Notes: generated by a model from the letters alone, not told the origin. 57,817 nucleotides of DNA from an uncultured Caldilineales bacterium (GCA_937907455.1 CALESQ010000024.1:1-57817), one strand, 5' to 3'; shown: positions 23,556-32,319, counted from the first letter of the stretch. Program-made: numbers and translations.

Positions 23556-23694
23556 CCTGCCCGTCTGGTTTCCTACGGGCAGGCAGGGTTCTGTCCAGGC
23601 AACTTTGCTGGTTTGAGGCGCAAGACAAGAAAAATCCGCCTGCCCTGCGGCAACCAGCGTTTGTCTGATGCTTTAAAACAGACTGCGTACCATG
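23556..23694 (-). repeat. 120-bp intergenic repeat, copy B (inverted), with an adjoining hairpin
   Basis: Bases 23576-23694 are the inverted partner of 19301-19420. The adjoining arms CCTGCCCGT (23556-23564) and ACGGGCAGG (23575-23583) form a 9-bp stem. The rest of the 294-nt gap 23442-23735 shows no gene. The pair brackets the hydrolase and FtsX genes in inverted orientation but no transposase is present, so it is more like a MITE-type element than an insertion sequence. Confidence 0.6.
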
Positions 23695-23735
23695 ACTGAG
23701 TAAGCAAGCCCTCTGGACTATTAACAGGAGCTTCT

Positions 23736-24017
23736 ATGCCTCCCCGGTTATCCTCTCAACAGATAAATGAACGCTTGAGCAGTCTGCCTGAGTGGCAGCA
23801 GCAAGACCAGCAGATTGTACGCACGTTCACCCTGCCCAGCTTCCCCGCAGCACTGGTTTTTGCTGTGGCCGCGGGCCAACTGGCCGAACGGGCCGACCAT
23901 CACCCCGATATCCTGATCACCTATCGAAAGGTGACTCTCACCCTGTCCACTCACTCAGCCGGTGGACTGACGCAGCAGGATTTCGACCTGGCCGCGGCCA
24001 TTGAAGGGATTGTGTAG
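23736..24017 (+). CDS. phhB: 4a-hydroxytetrahydrobiopterin dehydratase (PCD/DCoH)
   Basis: A 93-residue pterin-4a-carbinolamine dehydratase, which dehydrates the pterin formed by aromatic amino acid hydroxylases. The family signature 'ERADHHPDILITYRKVTLTLSTHSAGGLTQQDF' is complete (quoted in parts: ERADHHPD; ITYRKVTLTL; GGLTQQDF), including the catalytic His pair. The length is standard. ATG 23736 has an AGGAG box upstream. No aromatic hydroxylase gene is in the window, and bacterial PCD homologues also occur without one. It is convergent with arginase, 42 nt apart. Confidence 0.9.
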   Translation: MPPRLSSQQINERLSSLPEWQQQDQQIVRTFTLPSFPAALVFAVAAGQLAERADHHPDILITYRKVTLTLSTHSAGGLTQQDFDLAAAIEGIV

Positions 24018-24059
24018 CGCCGGTAAGTTTTGCCGATGTCATTGCCGCTGAAGGGGCAT

Positions 24060-24986
24060 TTACAGAATGCGCTGGCCCAGCAGCGAAGCCACCAGCTCTA
24101 CCGCCAGCTCGGCGGTGTGGTTGCCGTTGTCCAAAATGGGGTTGATCTCCACTACATCCAACGAAGCCACCTTGCCCGACTCGGCAATGATCTCCATCAG
24201 CAAATGGGCCTCGCGATAGGTGAGGCCGCCCGGCACCGGTGTGCCCACACCCGGCGCCACCGTGGGATCAATCGAATCCATATCCAGGCTGACGTGCAGG
24301 CGCGGCAGATGGTTCAGGTGACTGAGTGCGCGCCGTGCCACCATCGCCATGCCCAGCTCATCCACATCACGCATGGTGTACACATGCACCCCGGCCGCGG
24401 CCAATGCCACGCGTTCACCCTCATCCAGATCGCGGATGCCGATCATGGCGATTTCCTGAGGGCGCAGCTTGGGGCCAGCATGTCCCAGGTTCACCAACGC
24501 CGGATCGCCCTGCCCCACCAGCGCGGCCACCGGCATACCATGCACGTTGCCAGAGGGCGAGGTTTGCGGCGTGTTGAAATCGCCATGGGCATCAATCCAC
24601 GGCAGGCCCAGCGGGCCAGCGCAGGCGGTGCCGCTCACCGTGCCGATGGCGATGGAGTGATCGCCGCCCAGGAAGATGGGGATTTCCGGCGTGGTAGAGC
24701 ATTCTCGCGCCACCGCGTAGATGGCCTCACACGCGGCCACCACCGCGGGGAGATGACGCATGCCGCCTGCCTGCCACTGCTCGCCGCGCAGGCTGCGCTC
24801 GTTGCGGCCAGGCACGACAATGTTGCCCGCATCCTCTGTCTGGCAGCCGAGACGAGCCAGCCGTTCAAACAGCCCGGCATAGCGCAGGGCGCTTGGCCCC
24901 ATATCTACGCCGCGGCGTTGCTGGCCCAGGTCCATCGGCACACCCAGAAGGCGCACCATCGGCACATTTTGCTGCGAATTTTGCAT
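24060..24986 (-). CDS. rocF: Arginase
   Basis: A 308-residue ureohydrolase that hydrolyses L-arginine to ornithine and urea. The binuclear manganese motifs are all visible: 'FLGGDHSIAIGT', 'WIDAHGDFN' and 'SLDMDSIDPT'. The C-terminal 'SLDVVEINPILD' is also family-typical. Length and the 'GVPMDLGQQRRGVDMGPSALR' N-terminus fit true arginases rather than agmatinases. ATG 24986 is chosen for that conserved N-terminus. The DUF2723 protein gene ends 13 nt upstream on the same strand, so the two share a transcript although their functions are not obviously linked. Confidence 0.92.
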   Translation of the reverse strand: MQNSQQNVPMVRLLGVPMDLGQQRRGVDMGPSALRYAGLFERLARLGCQTEDAGNIVVPGRNERSLRGEQWQAGGMRHLPAVVAACEAIYAVARECSTTPEIPIFLGGDHSIAIGTVSGTACAGPLGLPWIDAHGDFNTPQTSPSGNVHGMPVAALVGQGDPALVNLGHAGPKLRPQEIAMIGIRDLDEGERVALAAAGVHVYTMRDVDELGMAMVARRALSHLNHLPRLHVSLDMDSIDPTVAPGVGTPVPGGLTYREAHLLMEIIAESGKVASLDVVEINPILDNGNHTAELAVELVASLLGQRIL

Positions 24987-24999
24987 GGAGGTATTCCTT

Positions 25000-26868
25000 T
25001 TAAGGCTGATAACGGCCCACTTCGCTGCCGTCGGCCGCGCGGTACAGGATGAGGAGCGGGCTGAGGGCGGCGGGGTCAGCTCCGGCAGGCAGGGCAAAAT
25101 CGTAGGTATCGCTGATGATCTCACCGGCGCGCCAGGCCGTGCTGGGATAAGCCCAATGCACGGGCACGGCATCGCGGGCCGCGGCGACGCTGCCGTCAGC
25201 CCGCAGCAGCCGCGCCGACACTTTCAGCTCCTCAACCACCGGCGTTAGCACGTGCCAGTCAGCTTCGATACGCACCCAGGTGGCGGCCTGCAACGGCGCG
25301 CTCACCGAGCCATAGCGAAACCCCACCAGCCGCAACGCATCGCCCCAGGCCAGATCCAGCGTTTGATCAGCCGCGGGCGGCTGGGCTGCGCCGGCAGGCC
25401 ATACCCGCACCAGCGGCCCCGCGGCGCTCAGCGAGTACTGTGCGGCCAAACCGGGCACTTCACGCGTCAGATACACAGCGCGACCCGCGGCCAACTCTGC
25501 GGCTACCGCGGCCAGGCGTGCAGCCTCGTTGTCTACTGCCATCAGGTGCAAAGCGGGCTGCAAGCCGCGGCTTATTTGCAGGTAGCGGGCCAACGTGGTT
25601 TCGCCTTGCAAGCCGATCAGCGTGGCCGGTGCAGCCAGGGGTTGATCCAGCATAGCCAGGCCGCAGTTGAGCGCGTTGGTGTCGCCACGGCGCTGCGGGT
25701 TAAGTGCCGGTGCATTGCCCACTACCAGGGTTTCGGCGCAGGGTTGGGGCGCGGCGCGGTGCTGCACGGCCTGCCAGGCCGCAGCCATCGGCTCAATCAA
25801 CACCAGCGCAACCAGCAACAGCCCCGCGCCCGTGGCCGCCGACGCAGGCAGACGAGCGCCGAATCGTTGTTGCAGGGCGCTCATTCCCACTGCGGCCATC
25901 GCTGCCCAAATCAATATCAGGGGCAGATAAAACACCTGCACATCGGCAGTGCGGTAGCGTAGCACAAAGAGCAGCGTAGCCAGAGCGGGCGCAGCCAGCA
26001 GCGCCAGGGGCCGTGGCTGACGCAACAGCCGCAGCCAGCCGATCACGCCTAAACCCAGCGCGACCCAACCCATCTGCCCAGCCATCAGATCAAGTGTAAA
26101 CGAGGCGGGGCGCTGCACAGCCAGCGGATCGGCATTGAGAAAAGCAGTGTAGTCGCTAGCCAGCACATGACGCCAAAAGCCGGCCCAGGTGTTCACCCGC
26201 GCGCCATCCAGAGAAACCATTGTTTGGCCGCGCAGGGGCAGGTAAAGATAGAGCAGCAATGGTGCAAGGCTGATTAGCGCCAGGGCAAGCAGTGTGCGCG
26301 GGCGTCGCGCCAGGGCACGGTTGCCCCACAGCAGGGCAATGGCCGCGCCCGGCAGCAACAGCAAGGCGGTGCGATGATGTGTCAGCGCCAGGCCACAAGC
26401 CAGAGCCACGGCGCGGGGATGATGAAGCAGCGTCAGCAGCAGAATCAGCGCCACGAAGAGGCCGTGCAGCGTGTAGACCTCGGCTACGGTGGCCTGCGAC
26501 CACCACACGGGGCTGATGGCAAAGAGCGCGGCCGCCAGCGCCGCGGCCCAGCGCGCTGCATCCAACCGCCTCGCCAGCAGATAGAGTAGTCCCACAGTCA
26601 GGGCGGCAGCTAATGCAGAAAGCAGGTTGACGCGGTAGGCCAGATCGCCCACAGGTAGCCCGCGGCTCCATACCCAGCCCAGCAGGGTGTACAGAGGGTA
26701 GCCGGTGGGATGAGCAATACCCAGCGTGGGCAACACCACCTGAAATTCCAGGCTGTCGTCAAACACGGTGGCGACTGAAGGTGCCAGCGTAGCACCATAC
26801 AGCGCCAGCGCGGCCAATGCCAGCAGCAGGCTGATGAAGGTATCGGTGGAGGGACGACGCTGAAGCAT
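25000..26868 (-). CDS. DUF2723/TMEM260-like membrane glycosyltransferase
   Basis: A 622-residue integral membrane protein of the DUF2723 family, whose human relative TMEM260 is an O-mannosyltransferase. After a first helix it shows the family signature 'FDDSLEFQVV … GIAHPTGYPLYTLLGW'; the acidic residues are the presumed catalytic site on the outer loop. About eleven helices follow to residue 420, then a periplasmic C-terminal region with a beta-rich end. It is a paralogue of the protein encoded at 53760-55655 (shared AHPTGYPLY and overall layout). ATG 26868 (MLQRRP) is preferred because further upstream lie intergenic repeats. Acceptor unknown; protein or lipid glycosylation at the surface is likely. 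Confidence 0.75.
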   Translation of the reverse strand: MLQRRPSTDTFISLLLALAALALYGATLAPSVATVFDDSLEFQVVLPTLGIAHPTGYPLYTLLGWVWSRGLPVGDLAYRVNLLSALAAALTVGLLYLLARRLDAARWAAALAAALFAISPVWWSQATVAEVYTLHGLFVALILLLTLLHHPRAVALACGLALTHHRTALLLLPGAAIALLWGNRALARRPRTLLALALISLAPLLLYLYLPLRGQTMVSLDGARVNTWAGFWRHVLASDYTAFLNADPLAVQRPASFTLDLMAGQMGWVALGLGVIGWLRLLRQPRPLALLAAPALATLLFVLRYRTADVQVFYLPLILIWAAMAAVGMSALQQRFGARLPASAATGAGLLLVALVLIEPMAAAWQAVQHRAAPQPCAETLVVGNAPALNPQRRGDTNALNCGLAMLDQPLAAPATLIGLQGETTLARYLQISRGLQPALHLMAVDNEAARLAAVAAELAAGRAVYLTREVPGLAAQYSLSAAGPLVRVWPAGAAQPPAADQTLDLAWGDALRLVGFRYGSVSAPLQAATWVRIEADWHVLTPVVEELKVSARLLRADGSVAAARDAVPVHWAYPSTAWRAGEIISDTYDFALPAGADPAALSPLLILYRAADGSEVGRYQP

Positions 26869-26879
26869 GGGACAGTAAA

Positions 26880-27195
26880 TAGTAAGTAGTGAGGCGTAAG
26901 TAGTAAGGCGTGGTGGGAGCGGCAAAGTTGTTGTGACCGGTTTCCTGCCCTGGCCGGTTTCCTGCTGTGGCCGGTCTCCAGACCGAGCCACGCCACGCGC
27001 CTGCGGACTCGGTCTGGAGACCGGCCGCAGCAAAGAAGATTCGGAACCATCCCGGAGGGACCGGCCGCAGCGAAAAGAGCCACTGCGCGCCTGCGGACAA
27101 CACTGTGACCGGTTTCCTGCCCTGGCCGGTCTCCTGCTGTGGCCGATCTCCTGCTGTGGCCGGTCTCCAGACCGAGCCACGCCACGCGCCTGCGA
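26880..27195. repeat. Cluster of dispersed palindromic repeats
   Basis: A TAAGTAGT-type stutter (26880-26912) is followed by the CGGTCTCCAGACCG family at 26972-26985 and 27161-27174, with an inverted copy at 27010-27023. They are joined by GGTTTCCTGCCCTGGCC blocks that occur twice (from 26940 and from 27110). Apart from these and a promoter at 27243, the 461-nt gap 26869-27329 holds nothing that I can support. Confidence 0.75.
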
Positions 27196-27242
27196 ATGAA
27201 GCGGATTATAACGGCATCGCTACAGTCTGGCAATCTGCATTC

Positions 27243-27270
27243 TTGCTGTTAGATCATGCCGTGGTATGAT
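27243..27270 (+). promoter_or_regulatory. Sigma-70-type promoter of the glutaredoxin-membrane fusion gene
   Basis: TTGCTG (27243-27248), a 16-nt spacer and TATGAT (27265-27270), about 60 nt before the ATG at 27330. Confidence 0.5.
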
Positions 27271-27329
27271 AAGACGGTAGCCGCTGCACACTCACTCCAC
27301 TTCCGCAATACACAACACGAGTTACGCCC

Positions 27330-27767
27330 ATGACTGACCCTATCCTGCTCTACGGCAACGAGACCTGTCCGATGATCCCACCAGTGCGTGACCTGTTGGC
27401 ACGCGCCGCTGCGCCCTATACCTACATCAGCATCACGCGTGACCGTGCGGCCCGCGCCCGCGTGCAGCAGATCAATCACGGCAATGCCAGCGTGCCCACG
27501 CTGGTCTTTCCTGATGGCAGCACGCTCACCGAGCCAAAGCTGGCCGAGTTGAGCGCCCGGCTTGAGGCGCTGGGCTACCCGGTGCGACCAGCTACCCGGC
27601 TGGAGCGCCTGACTCTGGTGTTGGAAGACCGCATGATCAGCACGCTGAGTATTGTTTTTCTGGCTATTGGCCTGCTGTGGAACCAACCATCGCTGGCAGT
27701 GGCCGGTGCGGTGTTGCTGGTGGCGGTGCTTGTGGGGAAAGGATTAAGAAAAAGCCTTAAAGATTGA
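27330..27767 (+). CDS. Monothiol glutaredoxin domain fused to a membrane hairpin
   Basis: A 145-residue protein. Residues 1-78 form a glutaredoxin fold with a single active-site Cys ('NETCPMIPPV', Cys14) and the cis-Pro loop 'ASVPTLVFPDGSTLTEP'. Residues 92-137 hold two closely spaced hydrophobic helices. The missing second Cys suggests a glutathione-dependent (monothiol) or non-catalytic role at the inner membrane. ATG 27330 starts directly before the first beta strand. It converges on rarD with a 2-nt gap, and a small CCTTAAA/TTTAAGG hairpin spans the junction. Fusion to membrane helices is unusual for glutaredoxins. Confidence 0.75.
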   Translation: MTDPILLYGNETCPMIPPVRDLLARAAAPYTYISITRDRAARARVQQINHGNASVPTLVFPDGSTLTEPKLAELSARLEALGYPVRPATRLERLTLVLEDRMISTLSIVFLAIGLLWNQPSLAVAGAVLLVAVLVGKGLRKSLKD

Positions 27768-27769
27768 TT

Positions 27770-28657
27770 TTAAGTTTTAAGGGGTAAAGGGGAAGGACGG
27801 GTGTAACGATAGCTTTCCAGCCAGTAAAGCAACAGGGCCAGCCACACCAGGCCAAAACCAATCAAACGCAGGTGATCAAAAGGCTCATGGTAGAGCAACA
27901 CACCTATAAAGAACTGCAGGGTAGGGGCGATGTATTGCAACAGGCCCAGGGTACTCAGGGGAACCTGGCGTGCCCCCGCGGCAAAGAGCAGCAGCGGCAC
28001 AGCCGTGACCACGCCGGAAAAAGCCAACAAAGTATTGCTTACAGCATCTGTAGCGCCAAAGACCACTTGCCCTTCCCTGAAGAGAAAGAGCATTCCGGCC
28101 AGCGCCGGCAGGGTCAGCACGGCCATTTCTACGCTCAATCCCTCCAGCGAGCCAAGCCGGGCGGTTTTGCGCAGCAAGCCGTAGATACCGAAGCTGAACG
28201 CCAGCGCGAATGAAATCCACAGCCAGCCACCAGCTACCAGCAACAAAAACAACACACCGGCTGCCGCAATCCCAATGGCGATCAGTTGACCGCGGCGCAT
28301 GTGCTCATGCAGCACCACCATACCCAGCACCACATTCACCAGCGGGTTGATGAAATAGCCCAGGCTGGCCTCGACAATGTGGCCGTTGTTGTTGGCCCAG
28401 ATGTACACCAGCCAGTTTACGGCCAGCAGCAATGCCGTGAACACGAACACGCGCAGGCGAGCAGGATGGCGCAGATTGTCACGCAGCCACTCCCAGCGCC
28501 GCCGGAATAGCAGCATCACAACTACCACGATAAACGACCAGATGATGCGATGCAGCAAGATCTCTACTGCGCCAACGTGGCTGAGACGATGCCAATAGAT
28601 CGGGAAAAAGCCCCACATCAGGTAGGACAAGGCGGCCAGCACCGGGCCTTTTTTCAT
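27770..28657 (-). CDS. rarD: RarD-type EamA family transporter
   Basis: A 295-residue ten-helix drug/metabolite transporter. It belongs to the RarD subgroup by the N-terminal 'MKKGPVLAALSYLMWGFFPIYWH', 'HRIIWSF', 'NWLVYIWANNNGHIVEASLGYFINPL' and the C-terminal 'QYIAPTLQFFIGVLLYHEPF'. RarD homologues are proposed efflux or uptake permeases; no substrate is established. ATG 28657 follows AAGAAAG. A hairpin terminator (28688-28741) separates it from the RCK genes upstream on the same strand. Confidence 0.88.
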   Translation of the reverse strand: MKKGPVLAALSYLMWGFFPIYWHRLSHVGAVEILLHRIIWSFIVVVVMLLFRRRWEWLRDNLRHPARLRVFVFTALLLAVNWLVYIWANNNGHIVEASLGYFINPLVNVVLGMVVLHEHMRRGQLIAIGIAAAGVLFLLLVAGGWLWISFALAFSFGIYGLLRKTARLGSLEGLSVEMAVLTLPALAGMLFLFREGQVVFGATDAVSNTLLAFSGVVTAVPLLLFAAGARQVPLSTLGLLQYIAPTLQFFIGVLLYHEPFDHLRLIGFGLVWLALLLYWLESYRYTRPSPLPLKT

Positions 28658-28687
28658 GGGTAACCGCTTTCTTAAGCACAAAACGAC

Positions 28688-28741
28688 AAAGCCACATGCG
28701 GCGTCCAGGCATTCAACTCAGCCTGGCGCAGATGTGGCTTT
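28688..28741 (-). terminator. Long hairpin terminator after the RCK genes
   Basis: Outer arms AAAGCCACAT (28688-28697) and ATGTGGCTTT (28732-28741) enclose an inner CCAGGC/GCCTGG stem. GTCGTTTTG follows on the minus strand. It ends the K+ transport transcript before rarD. Confidence 0.65.
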
Positions 28742-28764
28742 GAATCAGTGAGGCAACCGGGGAA

Positions 28765-29430
28765 TCAGACCGGCTCAAACAAGCGGGCGAGTTGCGAAGC
28801 GCCGGCACGGTCGGTGACCGCCAGCACCTCATCGCCAGCCTCGAACACCGTGCCGCCGCGCGGCACCACGATCTCACCATTGCGGATGATGGCAGCAATC
28901 ACGCATTGATCGGGGAAGACGATATCCTTGATAGCCTTGCCCAGCACCTTAGCCCCTGTGGGAATTTTTTCTTCCACCAGGGCATAGCGGCCACGGCGCA
29001 GCTTCAGCAATGTCATCATGTCGCCCATGGACATTTCTTCCATGATCAGGCTCGCCATCACATCGGCGTTGTTAAAGGACACGTCTACATGGAAGGTATC
29101 GCCAAACAGCCAGGCCGCGCGCGGGTTGTTGATGCGGGCAATAGTGCGCGGCACCTTGTAGCGCTCGCGCGCCAGAAAGCAGATTGCCAGGTTGTCGGCG
29201 TCGTTGTCAGTGGTAGCGGCCAGCACATCCACCTGTGCAATGCCTGCTTGCTCCAGCACGCTCGGCTCGGTGGGGCTACCCTCAAAGATCGCCTCGGTGG
29301 GCAGTTCATAGTGAATGCGTGCCAGGATGTCCGGTCGGTTGTCCACCAGATGAACCTTGTGGTCCTGCGCCATCAGCAAATTAGCCAGTTGAGTGCCGGT
29401 GCGTCCACCACCGGCGACAATAACGAACAT
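28765..29430 (-). CDS. TrkA/KtrA-type potassium transport regulator (RCK domains)
   Basis: A 221-residue cytoplasmic subunit. It has an N-terminal Rossmann RCK-N domain ('MFVIVAGGGRTGTQLANLL', acidic 'HLVDNRPD' at the end of strand 2, 'VLAATTDNDADNLAICFLAR') and a C-terminal RCK-C domain ('IPTGAKVLGKAIKDIVFPDQCVIAAIIRNGEIVVPRG'). Such subunits gate K+ channels or transporters in response to NAD(H), ATP/ADP or c-di-AMP. It follows a second RCK gene (29547) and a KimA-like permease gene on the same strand, so it is the third gene of a K+ uptake operon. Confidence 0.88.
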   Translation of the reverse strand: MFVIVAGGGRTGTQLANLLMAQDHKVHLVDNRPDILARIHYELPTEAIFEGSPTEPSVLEQAGIAQVDVLAATTDNDADNLAICFLARERYKVPRTIARINNPRAAWLFGDTFHVDVSFNNADVMASLIMEEMSMGDMMTLLKLRRGRYALVEEKIPTGAKVLGKAIKDIVFPDQCVIAAIIRNGEIVVPRGGTVFEAGDEVLAVTDRAGASQLARLFEPV

Positions 29431-29546
29431 AGGGAAACCTCATTTAGGAGTTGGTAGATTTGGGAGCGGCAGAGTGGTAGATCAGGGAGTAGCGATTGAT
29501 AGCAACCCTACCTGTTTACCGGCACACTGACCTCTTGTATACCCAA

Positions 29547-30191
29547 TCAGACAATCTTTTGCCGCAGCGGCGTCATACCGGCGGTGCTGGTACTGACGTG
29601 TACCACGTCGCCGGTCTTGAATATCATATCGGGCGTGGGCAATATACCGCGCCCAGCCCGGGTGATGGCTGCCACGATGCAAGGGCCGACCGCAGCCAGT
29701 TCCTGCACGCTTCTGCCTTCCCACGAAGGCGGAATGGTCAGATCGCAGATCTCTACCTCGCCGTTACCGGCAGAAACCACAGGATGCACCGCGCCGCCTT
29801 CCAGCAACTCTTCCATGCGCTGCGCGCCCCAACTGCTAGAGCCAACCACCTGCAAGCCAAAGGCTTCCAGCAACCCGCGCCAACGCGGGTTGTAGTTGCG
29901 CACTGTAACGCGCTGAATGTGATAGATGTCGCTGGCAATGCGGCCAATCACGCCGTTGAGCGAGTCAGAGCTGGTCACCGCGGCAACTGCCTGTGCGGTC
30001 TCGATGCCGGCGCGGTGCAGCACCGCCTCAGACAGCACATCACCCTCCAGCGTGCGCCCGCGAAAATCGCTAGGCAGGTTTTTGAAGGCTTCAGAATGGC
30101 GGTCAACAATCGTCACCTGATGCCCGTTGAGAAAAAGCCGGTATGCCAGCTCAGAGCCTACGCGGCCACAGCCGACAATAATGACATTCAT
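29547..30191 (-). CDS. Second TrkA/KtrA-type potassium transport regulator
   Basis: A 214-residue RCK protein: 'MNVIIVGCGRVGSELAYRL' (G-x-G-x-x-G nucleotide loop), 'TIVDRHSEAF', 'VAAVTSSDSLNGVIGRIA', then an RCK-C domain from about residue 140 ('PPSWEGRSVQELAAVGPCIVAAITRAGRGILP'). The end of RCK-C ('KTGDVVHVSTST') is normal. The gene starts 2 nt after the permease stop, indicating tight coupling. A 116-nt gap separates it from the next RCK gene. The two RCK proteins are clearly different and may form a hetero-oligomeric ring. Confidence 0.88.
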   Translation of the reverse strand: MNVIIVGCGRVGSELAYRLFLNGHQVTIVDRHSEAFKNLPSDFRGRTLEGDVLSEAVLHRAGIETAQAVAAVTSSDSLNGVIGRIASDIYHIQRVTVRNYNPRWRGLLEAFGLQVVGSSSWGAQRMEELLEGGAVHPVVSAGNGEVEICDLTIPPSWEGRSVQELAAVGPCIVAAITRAGRGILPTPDMIFKTGDVVHVSTSTAGMTPLRQKIV

Positions 30192-30193
30192 AG

Positions 30194-32188
30194 CTAACCC
30201 TTCGTTTCCTGTTTAGCAGTGGTGTGAGACGGACGATCTGCCGGTTCGTCCTCTTCCAGTTGATAGGGCACCGTGGTGATGACAACACCTGGCATGGTGC
30301 GGAAGGCGAACCGCAACGTCAGGGCGGTTTGCGTGTGCAAAAGGTTTTCCCAGGCGTGACGGGTAACAAATTCCGGCACCACCACGGTGATGGTTTCATT
30401 AGGCTGGCGCTTCTGAGCCACATCAGCAATGTAGTTCATCAACGGTTCCATCAGCAGCCGATAGGGCGAATCGAGAATCACCAACCGCACGCCCTCGCCC
30501 CACATATCCCACTTTTCGCGCACCTTTTCGGTGGCTTCGGGGTCAATTGAAACATGCACAGCCGTCACATCATTGGAGAGCGTGCGCGCATAGCGCAGCC
30601 CTAACAATGTACCGCGATGTACGCCGCTGAGCGGCATGATCACGCGGTGGCGCTGCGAGCGCGGCGGCATCTCATAACGTGCCAGCGACAGGCGCTGTGA
30701 AGTCTGGTGATAGTGGCGGTGAATCACCCGCAGCATCAGCACCAACAGCGGAATCAGGATCAGCACCACCCAAGCCCCTTCGGCAAACTTGGTGATGATG
30801 AAAATGAACATCACAAAGGTAGTGCAAAGGCCACCAAAGCCGTTGGCAATCATCTTCAGGCGCCAGCGCGGGTCAAAATGCAACACCGAGGCCGGTTGCT
30901 TCACGATTTCGTCCGGCTTCAGCTTGCCCGACTTGCGCCAGCGCAGCGCCATGCCCATCTGCGACAAGGTAAACGACAGGAACACGCCAATGGCGTACAG
31001 GGGAATCAGCGCGGTAACGCTGGCATTGAAGATCACAATCAGCACCACGGCGATCAGCGTCAGAGCCATGATGCCCCACGAGTACACCAGGCGGCTGCCA
31101 CGAAAAGCCAACTGGCGGGGTAAAAAGCCATCCAGCGCCAGCAAGGCACTCAGGCGGGGAAAGCCGTTGAACGAAGTGTTGGTAGCCATGATCAGGATGA
31201 TCGTGGTGGCGGCAATAGTGCCCAGGTACATAATCCCCTGGCCGCCAAACACGGTGCGGGCAAGCTGCGAAATCACCGTTTCGCTTTCCGAGGGCACAGC
31301 CTGCACATGCACCGCCAGGAAGGTGATGCTCAGAAAGACCGCGGCCAGGATAAGCGACATCCACACCAGAGTAATGGCCGCATTGCGGCTGCGCGGTTCC
31401 TTGAACGCGGTGATGCCGTTGGAAATCGCCTCCACACCGGTCAGCGCGGTAGTACCGTTGGCAAAAGCGTGCAGGATCAAGAACAGGCTGATAGCTTGCA
31501 GGCTGCCGTGGGCCTCCATGTGTGGCGGGTTGGGCACCACGCCCAGCGCACCGGTGAGGTAGCGGAAAAAGCCAAACCCCATGGTCAGCACCATCATCAC
31601 CAGGAAGAAATAGGTGGGAATGGCAAACAGCGAGCCTGACTCGCGCACCCCGCGCAGGTTGATCACCATGACAATCAGCAGCAAGCCCACAGCCAATTCC
31701 ACGCGGTAGGGATGCATGTTGGGAAAGGCCGAGGCAATCTGCGCTACACCCGAAGAGATTGAAACCGCCGCCGTGAGGATATAATCGGCAAGCAGCGAAG
31801 CCCCGGCAATCTGTGCGGCCAGCTCGCCCAGGTTATCGCGCGAAACAATGTATGCGCCACCGCCGTTGGGATAGGCGTGAATGATCTGCTGGTACGAAAC
31901 CGTAACAATAGCCAGCAGTGCAACAATAGCAAGCGAGATAGGAAACGCAAAACTCAGAGCGGCCAACCCGGCAGCGCCCAGCACCACCAGAATTTCCTGG
32001 GTGGCATAAGCCGTGGAAGACAGGGCGTCGCTGGCAAAAACAGCCAGACCAACCGACTTGCCAATGGTTTCTTCTTCGGCATCTGCGGTTGCCAGGGGAC
32101 GGCCCAGCAACCAGGTACGCCATGACCGCGGCGGCTTGTAGTTTACAGCACGGCGGAGAACCGTCGTGCGGCTTTCATCGTCAATCAT
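30194..32188 (-). CDS. KimA-like APC-superfamily potassium permease
   Basis: A 664-residue permease. The N-terminus 'LLGRPLATADAEEETIGKSVGLAVFASDALSSTAYATQEILVVLG' (seen here in parts: LLGRPL; SVGLAVF; SDALSSTAYATQEIL) matches the YdaO/KimA group. About twelve helices follow to residue 470, then a cytoplasmic C-terminal domain of about 150 residues with a USP/NADB-like pattern ('RVIMPLSGVHRGTLLGLRYA'). KimA is a high-affinity K+/H+ symporter, so the two RCK genes directly downstream strongly support K+ uptake. Some relatives transport amino acids, so the substrate is not proven. ATG 32188 (MIDDES) is chosen. I see no c-di-AMP riboswitch in the 131-nt upstream gap. Confidence 0.8.
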   Translation of the reverse strand: MIDDESRTTVLRRAVNYKPPRSWRTWLLGRPLATADAEEETIGKSVGLAVFASDALSSTAYATQEILVVLGAAGLAALSFAFPISLAIVALLAIVTVSYQQIIHAYPNGGGAYIVSRDNLGELAAQIAGASLLADYILTAAVSISSGVAQIASAFPNMHPYRVELAVGLLLIVMVINLRGVRESGSLFAIPTYFFLVMMVLTMGFGFFRYLTGALGVVPNPPHMEAHGSLQAISLFLILHAFANGTTALTGVEAISNGITAFKEPRSRNAAITLVWMSLILAAVFLSITFLAVHVQAVPSESETVISQLARTVFGGQGIMYLGTIAATTIILIMATNTSFNGFPRLSALLALDGFLPRQLAFRGSRLVYSWGIMALTLIAVVLIVIFNASVTALIPLYAIGVFLSFTLSQMGMALRWRKSGKLKPDEIVKQPASVLHFDPRWRLKMIANGFGGLCTTFVMFIFIITKFAEGAWVVLILIPLLVLMLRVIHRHYHQTSQRLSLARYEMPPRSQRHRVIMPLSGVHRGTLLGLRYARTLSNDVTAVHVSIDPEATEKVREKWDMWGEGVRLVILDSPYRLLMEPLMNYIADVAQKRQPNETITVVVPEFVTRHAWENLLHTQTALTLRFAFRTMPGVVITTVPYQLEEDEPADRPSHTTAKQETKG

Positions 32189-32319
32189 AGATACTGTAAC
32201 TTCCTCCAACAAAACTCGGCGTTGCAAAACACCAACGCTACTTGATTTATACCCTCAAACCCCCGTCTGCGCAAGTTATTCGATAAAAGAGTAATCCAAA
32301 AAGATTAAGGAGCAGCGGC

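Noticed and set aside
19301..23694. Composite transposon formed by the inverted 120-bp repeats
   Set aside because: No transposase or integrase lies between or beside them, and the copies have diverged, so I report only an inverted repeat pair.
32189..32319. c-di-AMP (ydaO-type) riboswitch before the KimA-like gene
   Set aside because: The 131-nt gap is too short for the pseudo-two-fold ydaO structure and no conserved elements are recognisable.
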